Assembly: GCA_947447625.1 (NCBI GenBank)
Contig: CANFKS010000001.1
Span: forward strand, 53,908 to 117,907
DNA: 64,000 bases
Direction of reading: 5' to 3'
From: Rhodospirillales bacterium
GTDB lineage: Bacteria > Pseudomonadota > Alphaproteobacteria > Acetobacterales > Acetobacteraceae
How positions within the stretch are numbered: the stretch's first letter is position 1; the number at the start of each line of letters is the position of its first letter. The notes under the pieces were generated by a model. That model did no database searches, was not told where the DNA came from, and saw only the letters and a program-made list of their open reading frames with translations. Made by a program: the position numbers and the translations under genes. Of the stretch, positions 42,314-51,004 are shown piece after piece.

Positions 42314-42362
42314 AGCCTGATGATTTTTGGTGGAATCACCAAAAATCATCAGGCTCTAGCGC
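42307..42362. terminator. B-type palindrome with 26-bp perfect arms, supplying both stop codons
   Basis: Bases 42307-42332 are exactly complementary to 42337-42362 around a GAAT loop; the arm begins GCGCTAGAGCCTGATG. CGC-TAG at the left end is the last codon and stop of lolA, and the mirror CGC-TAG at the right end is the last codon and stop of the uracil-DNA glycosylase gene. It serves as a bidirectional terminator and is the most perfect copy of repeat B in the window. Confidence 0.85.
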
Positions 42363-43123
42363 TGATCCAACGCCCTTCTCAAGGTCATCATGTCCGCCCA
42401 GGCCTCGCGCTTGGCCCCATGGTTGCGCAGCAGATAGGCGGGATGAAGCATCGGCAAGGCACGCACCCTGCCCATGCCCTCGATCTCCACGTCCTGCCAC
42501 TTGCCACGCGCGCGGGTAATGCCGGTTTTGCTTTGGGTGACGGACTGGACGGACAAATTGCCCAGCAACACCAGCAGCTTCGGCCGCACCAGGGCGATAT
42601 GGCGGAGCAGGAACGGCAGGCACACCGCGACTTCGGCCTCGGTCGGGTTGCGATTGCCGGGCGGGCGCCAGGGGATGAGGTTGGTGATGTAGAAGCTGGA
42701 ACGGTCGAGCCCGATGCTGGCCAGCATGCGATCGAGGAACTGGCCGGAGGCGCCAACGAACGGCAGGCCGGCACGGTCCTCCTCGGCACCTGGCCCTTCA
42801 CCGACCAGCATCAGCCCGCAGGACGGGTTGCCGTCGCCAAAGACCAGGTTGGTCGCGGTGGCCGACAAAGAGCAGCCATCGAATGTGGTCAGCGCCTGGC
42901 GCAATTCGTCGAGCGTGTTGCAGGCGGCCGCACTGTCGCTCGCGCGCCGGGCCGGGGCAAGCGGGGCGGCGGGGACGGGGCGGGGTTGCGGTTTGACCGG
43001 CGAAGCAGAAGCGGCCGCGACCACGCGCGGCAGCGGGGCGACGAGCCGGTCGATCGGCAGGTCGTCCAATGCCTCGTCAGCGCCCCACTCGATCTGGAGC
43101 CTCAAATCCGCCCATGCATCCAT
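42356..43123 (-). CDS. Uracil-DNA glycosylase, family 4-like
   Basis: The 255-residue protein has an N-terminal Pro/Ala-rich linker (residues about 25-65) and a C-terminal glycosylase domain: LMLVGEGPGAEEDRAGLPFVG near residue 108, ITNLIPWRPPGNRNPT near 145 and LPMLHPAYLLRN near 225 (the H of the last motif is catalytic in the superfamily). Family 4 enzymes usually hold a 4Fe-4S cluster; here the first Cys pair is reduced to FDGCSL, with other Cys at NPSCGL and VAVCLPF, so cluster binding is uncertain. It removes uracil from DNA. I chose the ATG at 43123; a TTG four codons earlier is possible. Confidence 0.87.
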   Translation of the reverse strand: MDAWADLRLQIEWGADEALDDLPIDRLVAPLPRVVAAASASPVKPQPRPVPAAPLAPARRASDSAAACNTLDELRQALTTFDGCSLSATATNLVFGDGNPSCGLMLVGEGPGAEEDRAGLPFVGASGQFLDRMLASIGLDRSSFYITNLIPWRPPGNRNPTEAEVAVCLPFLLRHIALVRPKLLVLLGNLSVQSVTQSKTGITRARGKWQDVEIEGMGRVRALPMLHPAYLLRNHGAKREAWADMMTLRRALDQR

Positions 43124-43281
43124 GGCACCAGTCAATCCCGCCCGGAGGTTTTACGCAACGCCGCAATCGTCCTATTCTCGCAGTCGAGTTTGATCGTGTG
43201 ATTCGCGGCCCCGGCGATTTCGCCGCCGCCGATCCCACTCTAGCACGCCCCGAGATCAGGGGTACCGGAAAGGGAGCCGAC

Positions 43282-44907
43282 ATGTCTGAGCGGGAACAGA
43301 TGGAGTTCGATGTGGTGATCGTGGGGGCCGGCCCGTCCGGGCTTTCAGCCGCGATCCGCCTCAAGCAACTGGCTCCGGACGCCGCTATTTGCGTCGTCGA
43401 GAAGGGTGGTGAGGTCGGTGCCCACATCCTGTCCGGCGCAGTGATCGAAACCCGCGCGCTCGATGAGTTGATCCCGGATTGGAAAGAGCGCGGCGCGCCG
43501 CTCGACACGCCGGCAGCGGATGACAAATTCCTGTATCTCACCAAAAACGGTGCGATCGGGATGCCGCTGCCGCCAACCTTGCACAACCACGGCAACTACA
43601 TCGTCTCGCTCGGCAACGTGGTGCGCTGGTTGGGTCAGCAGGCGGAGGCACTCGGCGTCGAGATCTATCCGGGGTTCGCCGCAGCCGAGACACTGATCGA
43701 GGATGGCCGGGTGGTCGGTATTGCGACCGGAGACATGGGCATCAGCCGCGATGGCACGCGGGGGCCGAATTTCGCGCCCGGCATGGAATTGCGCGCAACC
43801 TACACGATCTTCGCCGAGGGCTGCCGGGGCAGCCTGACCAAGACGCTGTTCGAGACGTTCGATCTGCGCAAGGACAGTGATCCGCAGACCTATGGCATCG
43901 GCATCAAGGAATTGTGGGAAATCCCTGCCGAAAACCACAAGCCGGGCACCATCATCCACACCATCGGCTGGCCCGTGACATCGGACGTCTATGGCGGGTC
44001 GTTCCTGTATCACTGGGGCAAGAACATGGTGTCCTACGGCTATGTGGTGGGGCTCGACTACAAAAACCCGTACCTCTCGCCGTTTGAGGAAATGCAGCGG
44101 CTCAAGACCCATCCTGAGATGCGCAAGCATTTCGAGGGCGGGCGGCGCGTGTCCTACGGGGCGCGGGCGATCAGCGAAGGCGGGTTCCAGGCGTTGCCGA
44201 AGCTGACTTTTCCCGGCGGGTGCCTGGTGGGTGACACGGCGGGGTTCCTCAACACGCCCAAGATCAAGGGCACCCATACCGCCATGAAATCCGGCATGCT
44301 TGCCGCCGAGGCGGTAGCGGAGGCGATGGCAGGGGACGGAGCGGTGGAGCCCGTGGCCTATACCGACAAGCTCAAGGGTTCCTGGCTCTACGAGGAACTC
44401 TATCTCGCCCGCAACATCCGGCCCGGCTTCGCCAAGTTCGGCTTCCTCGGCGGACTCGTAAATGCCGCAATCGATGCCTACGTGTTCCGCGGCCGGGCGC
44501 CGTGGACGCTGCGATACAAGCACAAGGATAACGAATGCACGATGGAGGCGGCGGCCTGCAACCCGATCGTCTACCCCAAGCCCGACGGCGTGCTCACCTT
44601 CGACCGCAATTCCTCGGTATTCCTGTCCAACGCCAATCACGAGGAAAACCAACCCATCCACCTCAAACTGCGCGATCCGGCCAAGGCGATCGACATCAAC
44701 TTCAACACATTCGCCAGCCCGGAAACCCGCTACTGCCCAGCCGGCGTGTATGAGATCGTGGGTGCCGAAGAAGGCAATCCGCGGTTGCAGATCAACGCGC
44801 AGAACTGCGTGCATTGCAAAACCTGCGATATCAAGGACATCACACAGAATATCGATTGGTGCACCCCTGAAGGCGGCGGGGGGCCGGCCTATCCTGGCGG
44901 CATGTGA
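43282..44907 (+). CDS. Electron transfer flavoprotein-ubiquinone oxidoreductase
   Basis: The 541-residue protein has the FAD dinucleotide site VVIVGAGPSGLSAAIRL near residue 12, the ubiquinone/membrane-binding region around FETFDLRKDSDPQTYGIGIKELWEI (split here for length), LVGDTAGFLNTPKIKGTHTAMK, and a C-terminal 4Fe-4S domain with Cys in CPAGVYE and CVHCKTCDIKD. It passes electrons from ETF, and thus from acyl-CoA and sarcosine-type dehydrogenases, into the quinone pool at the inner membrane. AGGGAG 6 bases before the ATG fixes the start. Several ETF-dependent dehydrogenase candidates lie nearby (45.2-47.4 and 57.0 kb). Confidence 0.93.
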   Translation: MSEREQMEFDVVIVGAGPSGLSAAIRLKQLAPDAAICVVEKGGEVGAHILSGAVIETRALDELIPDWKERGAPLDTPAADDKFLYLTKNGAIGMPLPPTLHNHGNYIVSLGNVVRWLGQQAEALGVEIYPGFAAAETLIEDGRVVGIATGDMGISRDGTRGPNFAPGMELRATYTIFAEGCRGSLTKTLFETFDLRKDSDPQTYGIGIKELWEIPAENHKPGTIIHTIGWPVTSDVYGGSFLYHWGKNMVSYGYVVGLDYKNPYLSPFEEMQRLKTHPEMRKHFEGGRRVSYGARAISEGGFQALPKLTFPGGCLVGDTAGFLNTPKIKGTHTAMKSGMLAAEAVAEAMAGDGAVEPVAYTDKLKGSWLYEELYLARNIRPGFAKFGFLGGLVNAAIDAYVFRGRAPWTLRYKHKDNECTMEAAACNPIVYPKPDGVLTFDRNSSVFLSNANHEENQPIHLKLRDPAKAIDINFNTFASPETRYCPAGVYEIVGAEEGNPRLQINAQNCVHCKTCDIKDITQNIDWCTPEGGGGPAYPGGM

Positions 44908-45164
44908 TGGCGACCTTCACACTGGTTCGGCACAGCGGCTACACGATCGCGGGCAACCCGGAACTCGAAGAATCGGTCGAGGTTGCCGAGCTCACGGGGG
45001 CCCAGATCTACACCGTCAAGCAGGCAGGTGGTCGGATGTTCGAGTCCCGCGACGCGGCCCACGCGGCGGAAACGGCGCATAATGCGCCAGGGCAGCGGGC
45101 GGGGAGCCGAGGGTATTTTTCGTCTCTGCGCGTTGCAGGGGCGGAGATCCACGTGCCGAAGTGA
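44907..45164 (+). CDS. Small conserved-looking protein, unknown function
   Basis: The 85-residue protein (MATFTLVRHSGYTIAG..., ends AGAEIHVPK) is coupled to the ETF-QO gene by a one-base overlap (TGATG). It has a beta-rich first half with AELTGAQIYTVKQAGG and an Ala/His-rich middle. No cysteines and no signal peptide. I do not recognise the family. Coupled expression suggests a role near ETF-QO, but nothing in the sequence proves it. A strong intrinsic terminator follows 7 bases after its stop. Confidence 0.6.
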   Translation: MATFTLVRHSGYTIAGNPELEESVEVAELTGAQIYTVKQAGGRMFESRDAAHAAETAHNAPGQRAGSRGYFSSLRVAGAEIHVPK

Positions 45165-45171
45165 CCGGAAG

Positions 45172-45205
45172 GGGCGAAGCCGGTGTCTCTTGGCTTCGCC
45201 CTTTT
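45172..45205 (+). terminator. Intrinsic terminator of the ETF-QO operon
   Basis: GGGCGAAGCC (45172-45181) pairs exactly with GGCTTCGCCC (45192-45201) around a 10-base loop, followed by TTTT. This is the clearest classical rho-independent terminator in the window. Confidence 0.85.
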
Positions 45206-45258
45206 GCGATGAAGGTTAACGCCTGCAGGTTTCGCTTTTTTCGCCGAAAAAGAGGCGC

Positions 45259-46410
45259 TTACCGCAGCCCGAGCCCCCGCGCGATGATGCCTCGGAGGAT
45301 TTCGCGCGTGCCGCCGCGCAGCGAGAACGAGGGCGCATGCAGCGTGGTATAGGCCAGCACTTCAGCGAAGCGCTCGGTGGCTTCGGTCGGGGGATCGATG
45401 GCGATGATGGCGCGGGCGATGTCGGGAATTTCCTGTTCGAGCAGGGCGCCGAGGTCTTTGACGAGGGAGGCCTGGGTCGCGGGGTTTTCGCCCGCTTCGA
45501 GCATGCCGGCAACGGAGCGGGAGAGGCGGCGCAGCGTGACGAGATGGGCACCGAGGCGGCCGATGGCGATGGCGGCGCGTTCGGGGGGAGCGGGGCCGAG
45601 CACGCGCAGCGTTTCGACGAGGAGGATGAACGAGGAAAGGAAGCGTTCGGGACCGGAGCGTTCATAGGCCAGTTCGCTGGTCACTTGGTGCCAGCCCTGG
45701 CCTTCGTCGCCGAGGAGGGCATCATCGGGGATGAAGGCATCCTGGAAGTGGATTTCGTTGAAATGGTGTTCGCCAGTCATGGCGTGGACCGGGCGGATGG
45801 CCATGCCCTTGGTGGATTTCATGTCGACGAGGAATTGGCTGGTGCCGTTCTGCCGGTCATCCGGGGTCCCGGAGGAGCGGCAAAAGAGGATCATGTAGTG
45901 GGCTTGGTGGGCTTGGCTGGTCCAGAGTTTGGTGCCGTTGATCAGCCAGCCGCCGTCAACCTTGGTGGCACGGGTGCGGACGGAGGCGAGGTCTGAGCCG
46001 GAGTTGGGTTCGGACATGCCGATGCAGAAAAAACATTCGCCGGCGACGATTTTGGGAATGAAAAAGCGTTTCTGGGCTTCGGTGCCGAAGCGCAGGATGG
46101 AGGGACCGGACTGGCGGTCGGAGATCCAATGGCCAACGACGGGGGCGCCGGCGGCGAGGAGCTCCTCGATGACAACGTAGCGTTCGAGGTTGGAGCAGCC
46201 ATGGCCACCATATTGGGTGGGGAAGGTCATGCCGATCCAGCCGCGGGCGCCAAGTTTGCGGCTGAATTCGGGGTCGAAGCCGGACCAGCTTTCCATGCGT
46301 TTGGTGGCCGGAACATCGGCGAGTTCGGCCGCGAGGAAGGCGCGGACGTCGGCGCGCAGGGCTTCGGCGGTGTCGGAGGCGGGGGGCGGAGGGAAGGTGA
46401 GGGCGGACAT
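45259..46410 (-). CDS. Acyl-CoA dehydrogenase, large partner
   Basis: The 383-residue flavoenzyme has the acyl-CoA dehydrogenase signatures FFCIGMSEPNSGSDLASVRTRA near residue 125 (split across the FAD site), GWLINGTKLWTSQAHQ and the C-terminal LRGGTREILRGIIARGLGLR. Catalytic Glu position is not certain by eye. It overlaps none but lies 7 bases after the second dehydrogenase gene; such a full-length plus shorter pair often forms a heteromeric enzyme acting on CoA esters of side chains or unusual acids. Electrons would go to ETF and the ETF-QO encoded just upstream on the other strand. I chose the ATG at 46410. Confidence 0.88.
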   Translation of the reverse strand: MSALTFPPPPASDTAEALRADVRAFLAAELADVPATKRMESWSGFDPEFSRKLGARGWIGMTFPTQYGGHGCSNLERYVVIEELLAAGAPVVGHWISDRQSGPSILRFGTEAQKRFFIPKIVAGECFFCIGMSEPNSGSDLASVRTRATKVDGGWLINGTKLWTSQAHQAHYMILFCRSSGTPDDRQNGTSQFLVDMKSTKGMAIRPVHAMTGEHHFNEIHFQDAFIPDDALLGDEGQGWHQVTSELAYERSGPERFLSSFILLVETLRVLGPAPPERAAIAIGRLGAHLVTLRRLSRSVAGMLEAGENPATQASLVKDLGALLEQEIPDIARAIIAIDPPTEATERFAEVLAYTTLHAPSFSLRGGTREILRGIIARGLGLR

Positions 46411-46417
46411 GTTGGCC

Positions 46418-47449
46418 TCAGATCGCGGTAAGGGTGGGCCAGAGGGCGTCGGCGCCGGCGGCGGCAAGGTGGCGGCCGAGATACGCGTTCCATTCGGCTT
46501 CGCCGCCGTACTCGTCGCGCCAAGCATGAAGGCGCTTGGTGTGGAAGTGAAGGGTGTGTTCGTAGGTGAAGCCGATGGCGCCATGGATCTGGTGGGCGAG
46601 GGCGGCGCCGATGCCGGCGGCTTCGGCGCCGCGGGCCTTGGCGGCGGCGATGGCGGGAAGACGGAGGGTGGGGAGGATCGATTCGGCGGCGATGCCGGCG
46701 GCGGCCAGCGCGGCGGCGGTTTGGGAGGCCAGCGTGGCGACGCTGTGCTGCACGGCCTGGAAGCGGCCGATGGGGCGGCCGAACTGGCTGCGGTCGAGCG
46801 CGTACTGGGTGGTCATCGCGGTGATGCGTTCGAGCGAGCCTGCAATCATCAGGGCGCGGGTGGCGGCGCCGGCGGCGCGAAGGTCCAGTGCGGAGTGCGG
46901 CGAGGGCGCCACGGCATCGGGCACCGCATCGATCACCAGGGTATTGCGCGGCTCACGAGCGATGTTGAGACGTTCCTCGATGGTATAGCCCCCGGACAGA
47001 AGGGCGACATGCGAGCAGCCCTCGACATCGGCGAGGACCACCAGAGCCGCGGCATCGCGGCCCCAGGCAATTCCGCGGGCCGTCCCGGCGATGTGCCACT
47101 TGGCGCCGTCGCGGCTCAAGACGAGGCCGGTGCCGGGGGCAATGGTCAGAGGGCCGTCGGGGACGGGAAGACCGGCCGAGGACAGGAGCCAGCCGGCGAG
47201 CATGGTTTCGGCGAGAGGCAAAGGCAGCGCGTGGCGTCCGGCGATGCGCAAAATGGCGAGGGCTTCGTCGGGAGCAACGCCGAAGCCGCCCGCCGATTCG
47301 GGGAGGAGGCCGAGATGCAGGCCGGCTTCAGCCAGAGCGTCCCACGCGGCTTGGGGGAAATCGCCGTGTTCGGCGGCCGCCAGGACCTGGGGCGTAATGA
47401 TGGCGCCGAACAGGCGTTCGGCGGTATCGACAAGGATGGAATCGGCCAA
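46418..47449 (-). CDS. Acyl-CoA dehydrogenase, short partner
   Basis: The 343-residue acyl-CoA dehydrogenase-like protein has the helical N-terminus and the C-terminal FAD/oligomerisation helices (YALDRSQFGRPIGRFQAVQH near residue 215, HQIHGAIGFTYEHTLHFHTKRLHAWR near 290, split for length). The middle beta domain is short and lacks the usual SEP/GSD flavin motif of full-length enzymes. This is the pattern of the small subunit in paired acyl-CoA dehydrogenases. It is upstream of the 383-residue partner in one minus-strand operon. Confidence 0.85.
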   Translation of the reverse strand: MADSILVDTAERLFGAIITPQVLAAAEHGDFPQAAWDALAEAGLHLGLLPESAGGFGVAPDEALAILRIAGRHALPLPLAETMLAGWLLSSAGLPVPDGPLTIAPGTGLVLSRDGAKWHIAGTARGIAWGRDAAALVVLADVEGCSHVALLSGGYTIEERLNIAREPRNTLVIDAVPDAVAPSPHSALDLRAAGAATRALMIAGSLERITAMTTQYALDRSQFGRPIGRFQAVQHSVATLASQTAAALAAAGIAAESILPTLRLPAIAAAKARGAEAAGIGAALAHQIHGAIGFTYEHTLHFHTKRLHAWRDEYGGEAEWNAYLGRHLAAAGADALWPTLTAI

Positions 47450-47485
47450 GGCGGAAACTCCTGAAACGGCGACAAGCCCTTGGGG

Positions 47486-47848
47486 CTACTCGCCTTCTTC
47501 CTTCAAAACGCTGAGGTCGACGGGCAGCACTTCGCCCATCCACATCGCGTGCAGCGCATGGTCGTCACGCTCGCGGCCGGTGTTGGGATGGACCAGCACG
47601 GCGAGGCCGTCGCGGTTCAGCGCGATGAAGGGGACGATGATGGGGTAGAGATCGACGGGGAAGAGAACCTGAAACATTGCGCGCGTGTGTGGCCCAACGC
47701 TGCGGTCATGCCAGCGGCCCAGCAGGGCGGTCGGAAACTGGGCGGCAAGCTGTTCGCGCAGGCGCTCGGCGCTGGGGCGCATTTCAGCCGTGTAGTAGAC
47801 GTGGGCATGCCAATCTTTGATAGCCGTCACTTGTTTGGGCACAGTCAT
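47486..47848 (-). CDS. DOPA 4,5-dioxygenase-family protein
   Basis: The 120-residue protein matches the bacterial DOPA 4,5-dioxygenase family: IKDWHAHVYYTAEM near residue 10 (HAH metal ligands), GRWHDRSVGPHTRAMFQVLF, LNRDGLAVLVHPNTG and DDHALHAMWMGEVLPVDLS. Family members are small non-haem iron ring-cleaving enzymes; bacterial substrates are mostly unknown. I chose the ATG at 47848, with GGGAG 9 bases upstream. It is upstream of the acyl-CoA dehydrogenase pair on the same strand and divergent from gnd. Confidence 0.87.
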   Translation of the reverse strand: MTVPKQVTAIKDWHAHVYYTAEMRPSAERLREQLAAQFPTALLGRWHDRSVGPHTRAMFQVLFPVDLYPIIVPFIALNRDGLAVLVHPNTGRERDDHALHAMWMGEVLPVDLSVLKEEGE

Positions 47849-47994
47849 GGGCGAGATCTCCCTCGATCGGGCCAGCGTAGCAAGAGGCGGGGCGAACGCC
47901 AATCGGCCGGGCACATGGACGCTGATTCGCGGGGCGTGCTAGATCGCTCGGCCTTCCGACCGGCGAAGGCAACACGCTGCGGAAGGAACTCCAG

Positions 47995-48978
47995 ATGCAA
48001 CTCGGCATGATCGGACTGGGCCGCATGGGCGGCAATATCGTGCGGCGCCTGATGCGAGCGGGCCATTCCTGCGTGGTCTATGACGCGGACCCGCGGGCCG
48101 TGGCGTTGCTGGCGGCCGAGGGGGCGAAGCCGGCGACGTCGCTGGAGGACCTGGTGCAGAAGCTGGACCAGCAGCCGCGGGCGGCTTGGGTGATGCTGCC
48201 GGCGGGTCAGATTACGGAGGATACGGTGACGACGCTGGCTGGCATGATGGCGCCGGAGGATATCCTGATCGATGGCGGAAATTCGTACTACAAGGACGAT
48301 ATTCGTCGGGCGCGGGCCCTGGCGCCGAAGGGCATTCGCTACATGGATGTCGGGACGTCCGGCGGCGTATGGGGGTTGGAGCGCGGGTATTGCCTGATGA
48401 TCGGAGGGGACAAAGCGGCGTTCGCGTTCCTTGATCCGATTTTTGCCGCGCTGGCGCCAGGCAAGGGCGATATTCCGGCAACGCGGGATCGCGAGGGCAG
48501 GTCAGCGAATGTGGAGCACGGATATCTCCATGCAGGCCCGTCGGGGGCCGGCCATTTCGTGAAGATGATCCATAACGGGATCGAATACGGGATGATGCAG
48601 GCCATGGCGGAGGGGTTCGACATTCTGCGCAACCGGAGCTCGGCCAAGTTGCCGGAGTCGGAGCGGTTCGATCTGGATCTGGCCGATGTGGCGGAGGTGT
48701 GGCGCCGCGGGTCGGTGGTGACGTCATGGCTGCTCGATTTGACGGCAGAGGCGCTGGCGAAGGACGAGAAGCTGGAATCGTTCTCGGGGCATGTCGAGGA
48801 TAGCGGCGAGGGGCGTTGGACGATCGAGGCGGCCATCGAGGAGGCGGTGCCGGCGGATGTGCTGGCGGCATCGTTGTTCACGCGGTTCCGCTCGCGGCAG
48901 GACCATACGTTCGCAGAGAAGGTGTTGTCGGCGATGCGGCTGGGGTTCGGCGGGCATACGGAGGCGCCGAAGACGTGA
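47995..48978 (+). CDS. gnd: 6-phosphogluconate dehydrogenase, decarboxylating (short GndA-type)
   Basis: The 327-residue protein is the short form (about 300-330 residues, versus about 470 in E. coli Gnd). It has the Rossmann motif [16 protein letters not shown], the MLPAG nucleotide loop, the substrate motif [14 protein letters not shown] near 95 and the catalytic [21 protein letters not shown] near 190 (split for length). It converts 6-phosphogluconate to ribulose-5-phosphate and CO2; short forms are usually NAD-dependent. The ATG follows AAGGAACTCC. It overlaps gntK as GTGA, making a gluconate-use unit. Confidence 0.92.
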   Translation: MQLGMIGLGRMGGNIVRRLMRAGHSCVVYDADPRAVALLAAEGAKPATSLEDLVQKLDQQPRAAWVMLPAGQITEDTVTTLAGMMAPEDILIDGGNSYYKDDIRRARALAPKGIRYMDVGTSGGVWGLERGYCLMIGGDKAAFAFLDPIFAALAPGKGDIPATRDREGRSANVEHGYLHAGPSGAGHFVKMIHNGIEYGMMQAMAEGFDILRNRSSAKLPESERFDLDLADVAEVWRRGSVVTSWLLDLTAEALAKDEKLESFSGHVEDSGEGRWTIEAAIEEAVPADVLAASLFTRFRSRQDHTFAEKVLSAMRLGFGGHTEAPKT

Positions 48979-49472
48979 CGGTTCTGGTTGTCATGGGGGT
49001 GGCCGGCTGTGGCAAGACCACAATCGGCCAGATCATCGCGGATCGGCAGGGCTGGGCGTTCCAGGAGGGGGATGCGCTGCATCCGCCGGCGAATGTCGCC
49101 AAGATGGCTGGGGGGACGCCGCTGACGGATGAAGATCGCTGGCCGTGGTTGCGCCTGATCGCCGGGGCGATCGACCGGTGGCGGGCGGCGGGGCAGTCGG
49201 GCGTGGTGACGTGTTCGGCGTTGAAGCAGGCCTATCGCTCAATTCTGATCGGGGATCGGGCCGATGTGCGCCTGGTGTATCTGCGGGGCGACAAGGCCCT
49301 GATCGCGGCACGGATGGCGGGGCGGAAGGGGCATTTCATGCCACCAGCCTTGCTCGACAGCCAATTCGCGACATTGCAGGTGCCGCTGGCTGATGAACGG
49401 GCCATCGTGGTGGATATCGGGCCCACGCCGGAAGCGATTGCCGCGACGGTGATCGGCCGGCTGGCGGGCTGA
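48975..49472 (+). CDS. gntK: Gluconokinase (GntK)
   Basis: The 165-residue kinase has P-loop [12 protein letters not shown] (near residue 7), [19 protein letters not shown] near 35 (gluconate-binding), [12 protein letters not shown] near 77 and [20 protein letters not shown] near 115, all diagnostic for GntK. It phosphorylates gluconate to 6-phosphogluconate, the substrate of the upstream gnd product. The GTG start overlaps the gnd stop; the open frame upstream of it is a shadow inside gnd. Fifteen bases separate it from soxB. Confidence 0.94.
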   Translation: MTVLVVMGVAGCGKTTIGQIIADRQGWAFQEGDALHPPANVAKMAGGTPLTDEDRWPWLRLIAGAIDRWRAAGQSGVVTCSALKQAYRSILIGDRADVRLVYLRGDKALIAARMAGRKGHFMPPALLDSQFATLQVPLADERAIVVDIGPTPEAIAATVIGRLAG

Positions 49473-49487
49473 AGGACATAACCCCGC

Positions 49488-50738
49488 ATGAAATTTTCTT
49501 TGCGGACCCTCTTTACCCAGGGGCTTGCCGGGCAATCCGGATGGCCGGAGCAGTGGCGTTCGCCGGAGCCGCGGGCGGCCTATGACGTGATCATTGTCGG
49601 CGGCGGGGGGCATGGGCTGGCGACGGCCTATTACCTGGCGGCCGAGCTTGGCGTGCGCAATGTTGCTGTGCTCGAGAAGGGCTGGCTCGGCGGCGGCAAT
49701 ACCGGGCGCAATACGACGATCATCCGTTCGAACTATTTATGGGATGAGTCGGCGGCGATCTACGATCACGCGGTAAAGCTGTGGGAGGGGTTGGCGCAGG
49801 AGTTGAACTACAACGTGATGTATTCGCCGCGCGGCGTGATGATGCTGGCGCATACGATCCATGACCAGCAGGTGTTCAAGCGGCATGTGCATGCCAATCG
49901 ATTGAACGGGATCGACAACGAATGGCTGACGCCCGAACAGGCGCAGGCGTTCTGCCCGCCGCTGAACATCGGAAAGAATGTGCGCTATCCCATCACCGGG
50001 GCGGCGTTGCAGCGGCGCGGGGGCACGGCGCGGCATGATGCGGTGGCATGGGGCTACGCACGGGGGGCGTCAACGCGCGGGGTGGATATCATCCAGAACT
50101 GCGAAGTGACGGGCATCGAGCGGAATGTGGCCGGCGCGGTGACGGGCGTGACAACGACGCGCGGGCGGATCGGGGCGCAGAAGGTCGGCGTGGTTGCGGC
50201 GGGGCATACGTCGGTGTTGATGGCGATGGCGGGCGTGCGCATGCCGCTCGAAAGTTTCCCGCTGCAGGCCTTGGTCAGCGAACCGGTCAAGCCGGTGTTT
50301 CCGTGCGTGGTCATGTCCAACACGATCCATGCGTATATCTCGCAGTCCGACAAGGGAGAGTTGGTGATCGGGGCGGGGACGGATGCGTATACGTCCTACA
50401 GCCAGACGGGGGCGCTGCATATCGCGGAGCATACGCTGGATGCGATCTGCGAGATGTTCCCCATGTTCCGGCGGATGCGGATGTTGCGGAACTGGGGCGG
50501 TATCGTGGATGTGACACCGGATCGCTCGCCGATCATCGGGCACACGCCGGTGCCGGGATTGTTCGTCAATTGCGGGTGGGGGACGGGCGGGTTCAAGGCA
50601 ACGCCGGGATCGGGCCATGTGTTCGCACACACGATCGCGCATGACCGGCCGCACCCGATCGCTGCGCCGTTCACGTTGGAGCGGTTCACGACAGGGCGGT
50701 TGATCGACGAGGCGGCGGCGGCGGCGGTGGCACACTGA
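49488..50738 (+). CDS. soxB: Sarcosine oxidase subunit beta
   Basis: The 416-residue protein has the FAD site [18 protein letters not shown] near residue 34, [29 protein letters not shown]-type core and the closing [16 protein letters not shown]. It is the beta subunit of heterotetrameric sarcosine oxidase, which binds FAD and a covalent FMN and oxidises sarcosine to glycine, passing the methyl carbon to tetrahydrofolate. The order here is soxB-soxD-soxA-soxG, the usual one. It follows gntK by 15 bases, so the sugar and one-carbon genes may share a transcript. Confidence 0.95.
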   Translation: MKFSLRTLFTQGLAGQSGWPEQWRSPEPRAAYDVIIVGGGGHGLATAYYLAAELGVRNVAVLEKGWLGGGNTGRNTTIIRSNYLWDESAAIYDHAVKLWEGLAQELNYNVMYSPRGVMMLAHTIHDQQVFKRHVHANRLNGIDNEWLTPEQAQAFCPPLNIGKNVRYPITGAALQRRGGTARHDAVAWGYARGASTRGVDIIQNCEVTGIERNVAGAVTGVTTTRGRIGAQKVGVVAAGHTSVLMAMAGVRMPLESFPLQALVSEPVKPVFPCVVMSNTIHAYISQSDKGELVIGAGTDAYTSYSQTGALHIAEHTLDAICEMFPMFRRMRMLRNWGGIVDVTPDRSPIIGHTPVPGLFVNCGWGTGGFKATPGSGHVFAHTIAHDRPHPIAAPFTLERFTTGRLIDEAAAAAVAH

Positions 50739-51004
50739 TGTTGATCATCCCTTGTCCGTATTGCGGCGCACGGCCCGAGAACGAGTTTCGCTACGCCGGC
50801 GAGGCGCATATCGCGCGGCCGGCCGACCCTGAGGCGCTGAGCGATGCGGCGTGGGCGGATTTTCTTTACATGCGGACCAATCCAAAGGGGCGGCATGCCG
50901 AGCGGTGGCGGCATGTTCATGGATGTGGCCGTTTTTTCAATTGCGTCCGCGATACCGTGACGGATCGGATCGAACGGACATATCCGGCGGGAACGGCGCC
51001 ATGA
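50738..51004 (+). CDS. soxD: Sarcosine oxidase subunit delta
   Basis: The 88-residue subunit has the zinc site: CPYC near residue 6 and HVHGCGRFFNCVRD near residue 60. RPENEFRYAGEAHI and the TNPKGRHAERWRH segment are typical of SoxD. It shares one base with soxB and four with soxA (ATGA), indicating tight translational coupling for stoichiometric assembly. Its role is structural, zinc-bound, within the tetramer. Confidence 0.95.
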   Translation: MLIIPCPYCGARPENEFRYAGEAHIARPADPEALSDAAWADFLYMRTNPKGRHAERWRHVHGCGRFFNCVRDTVTDRIERTYPAGTAP

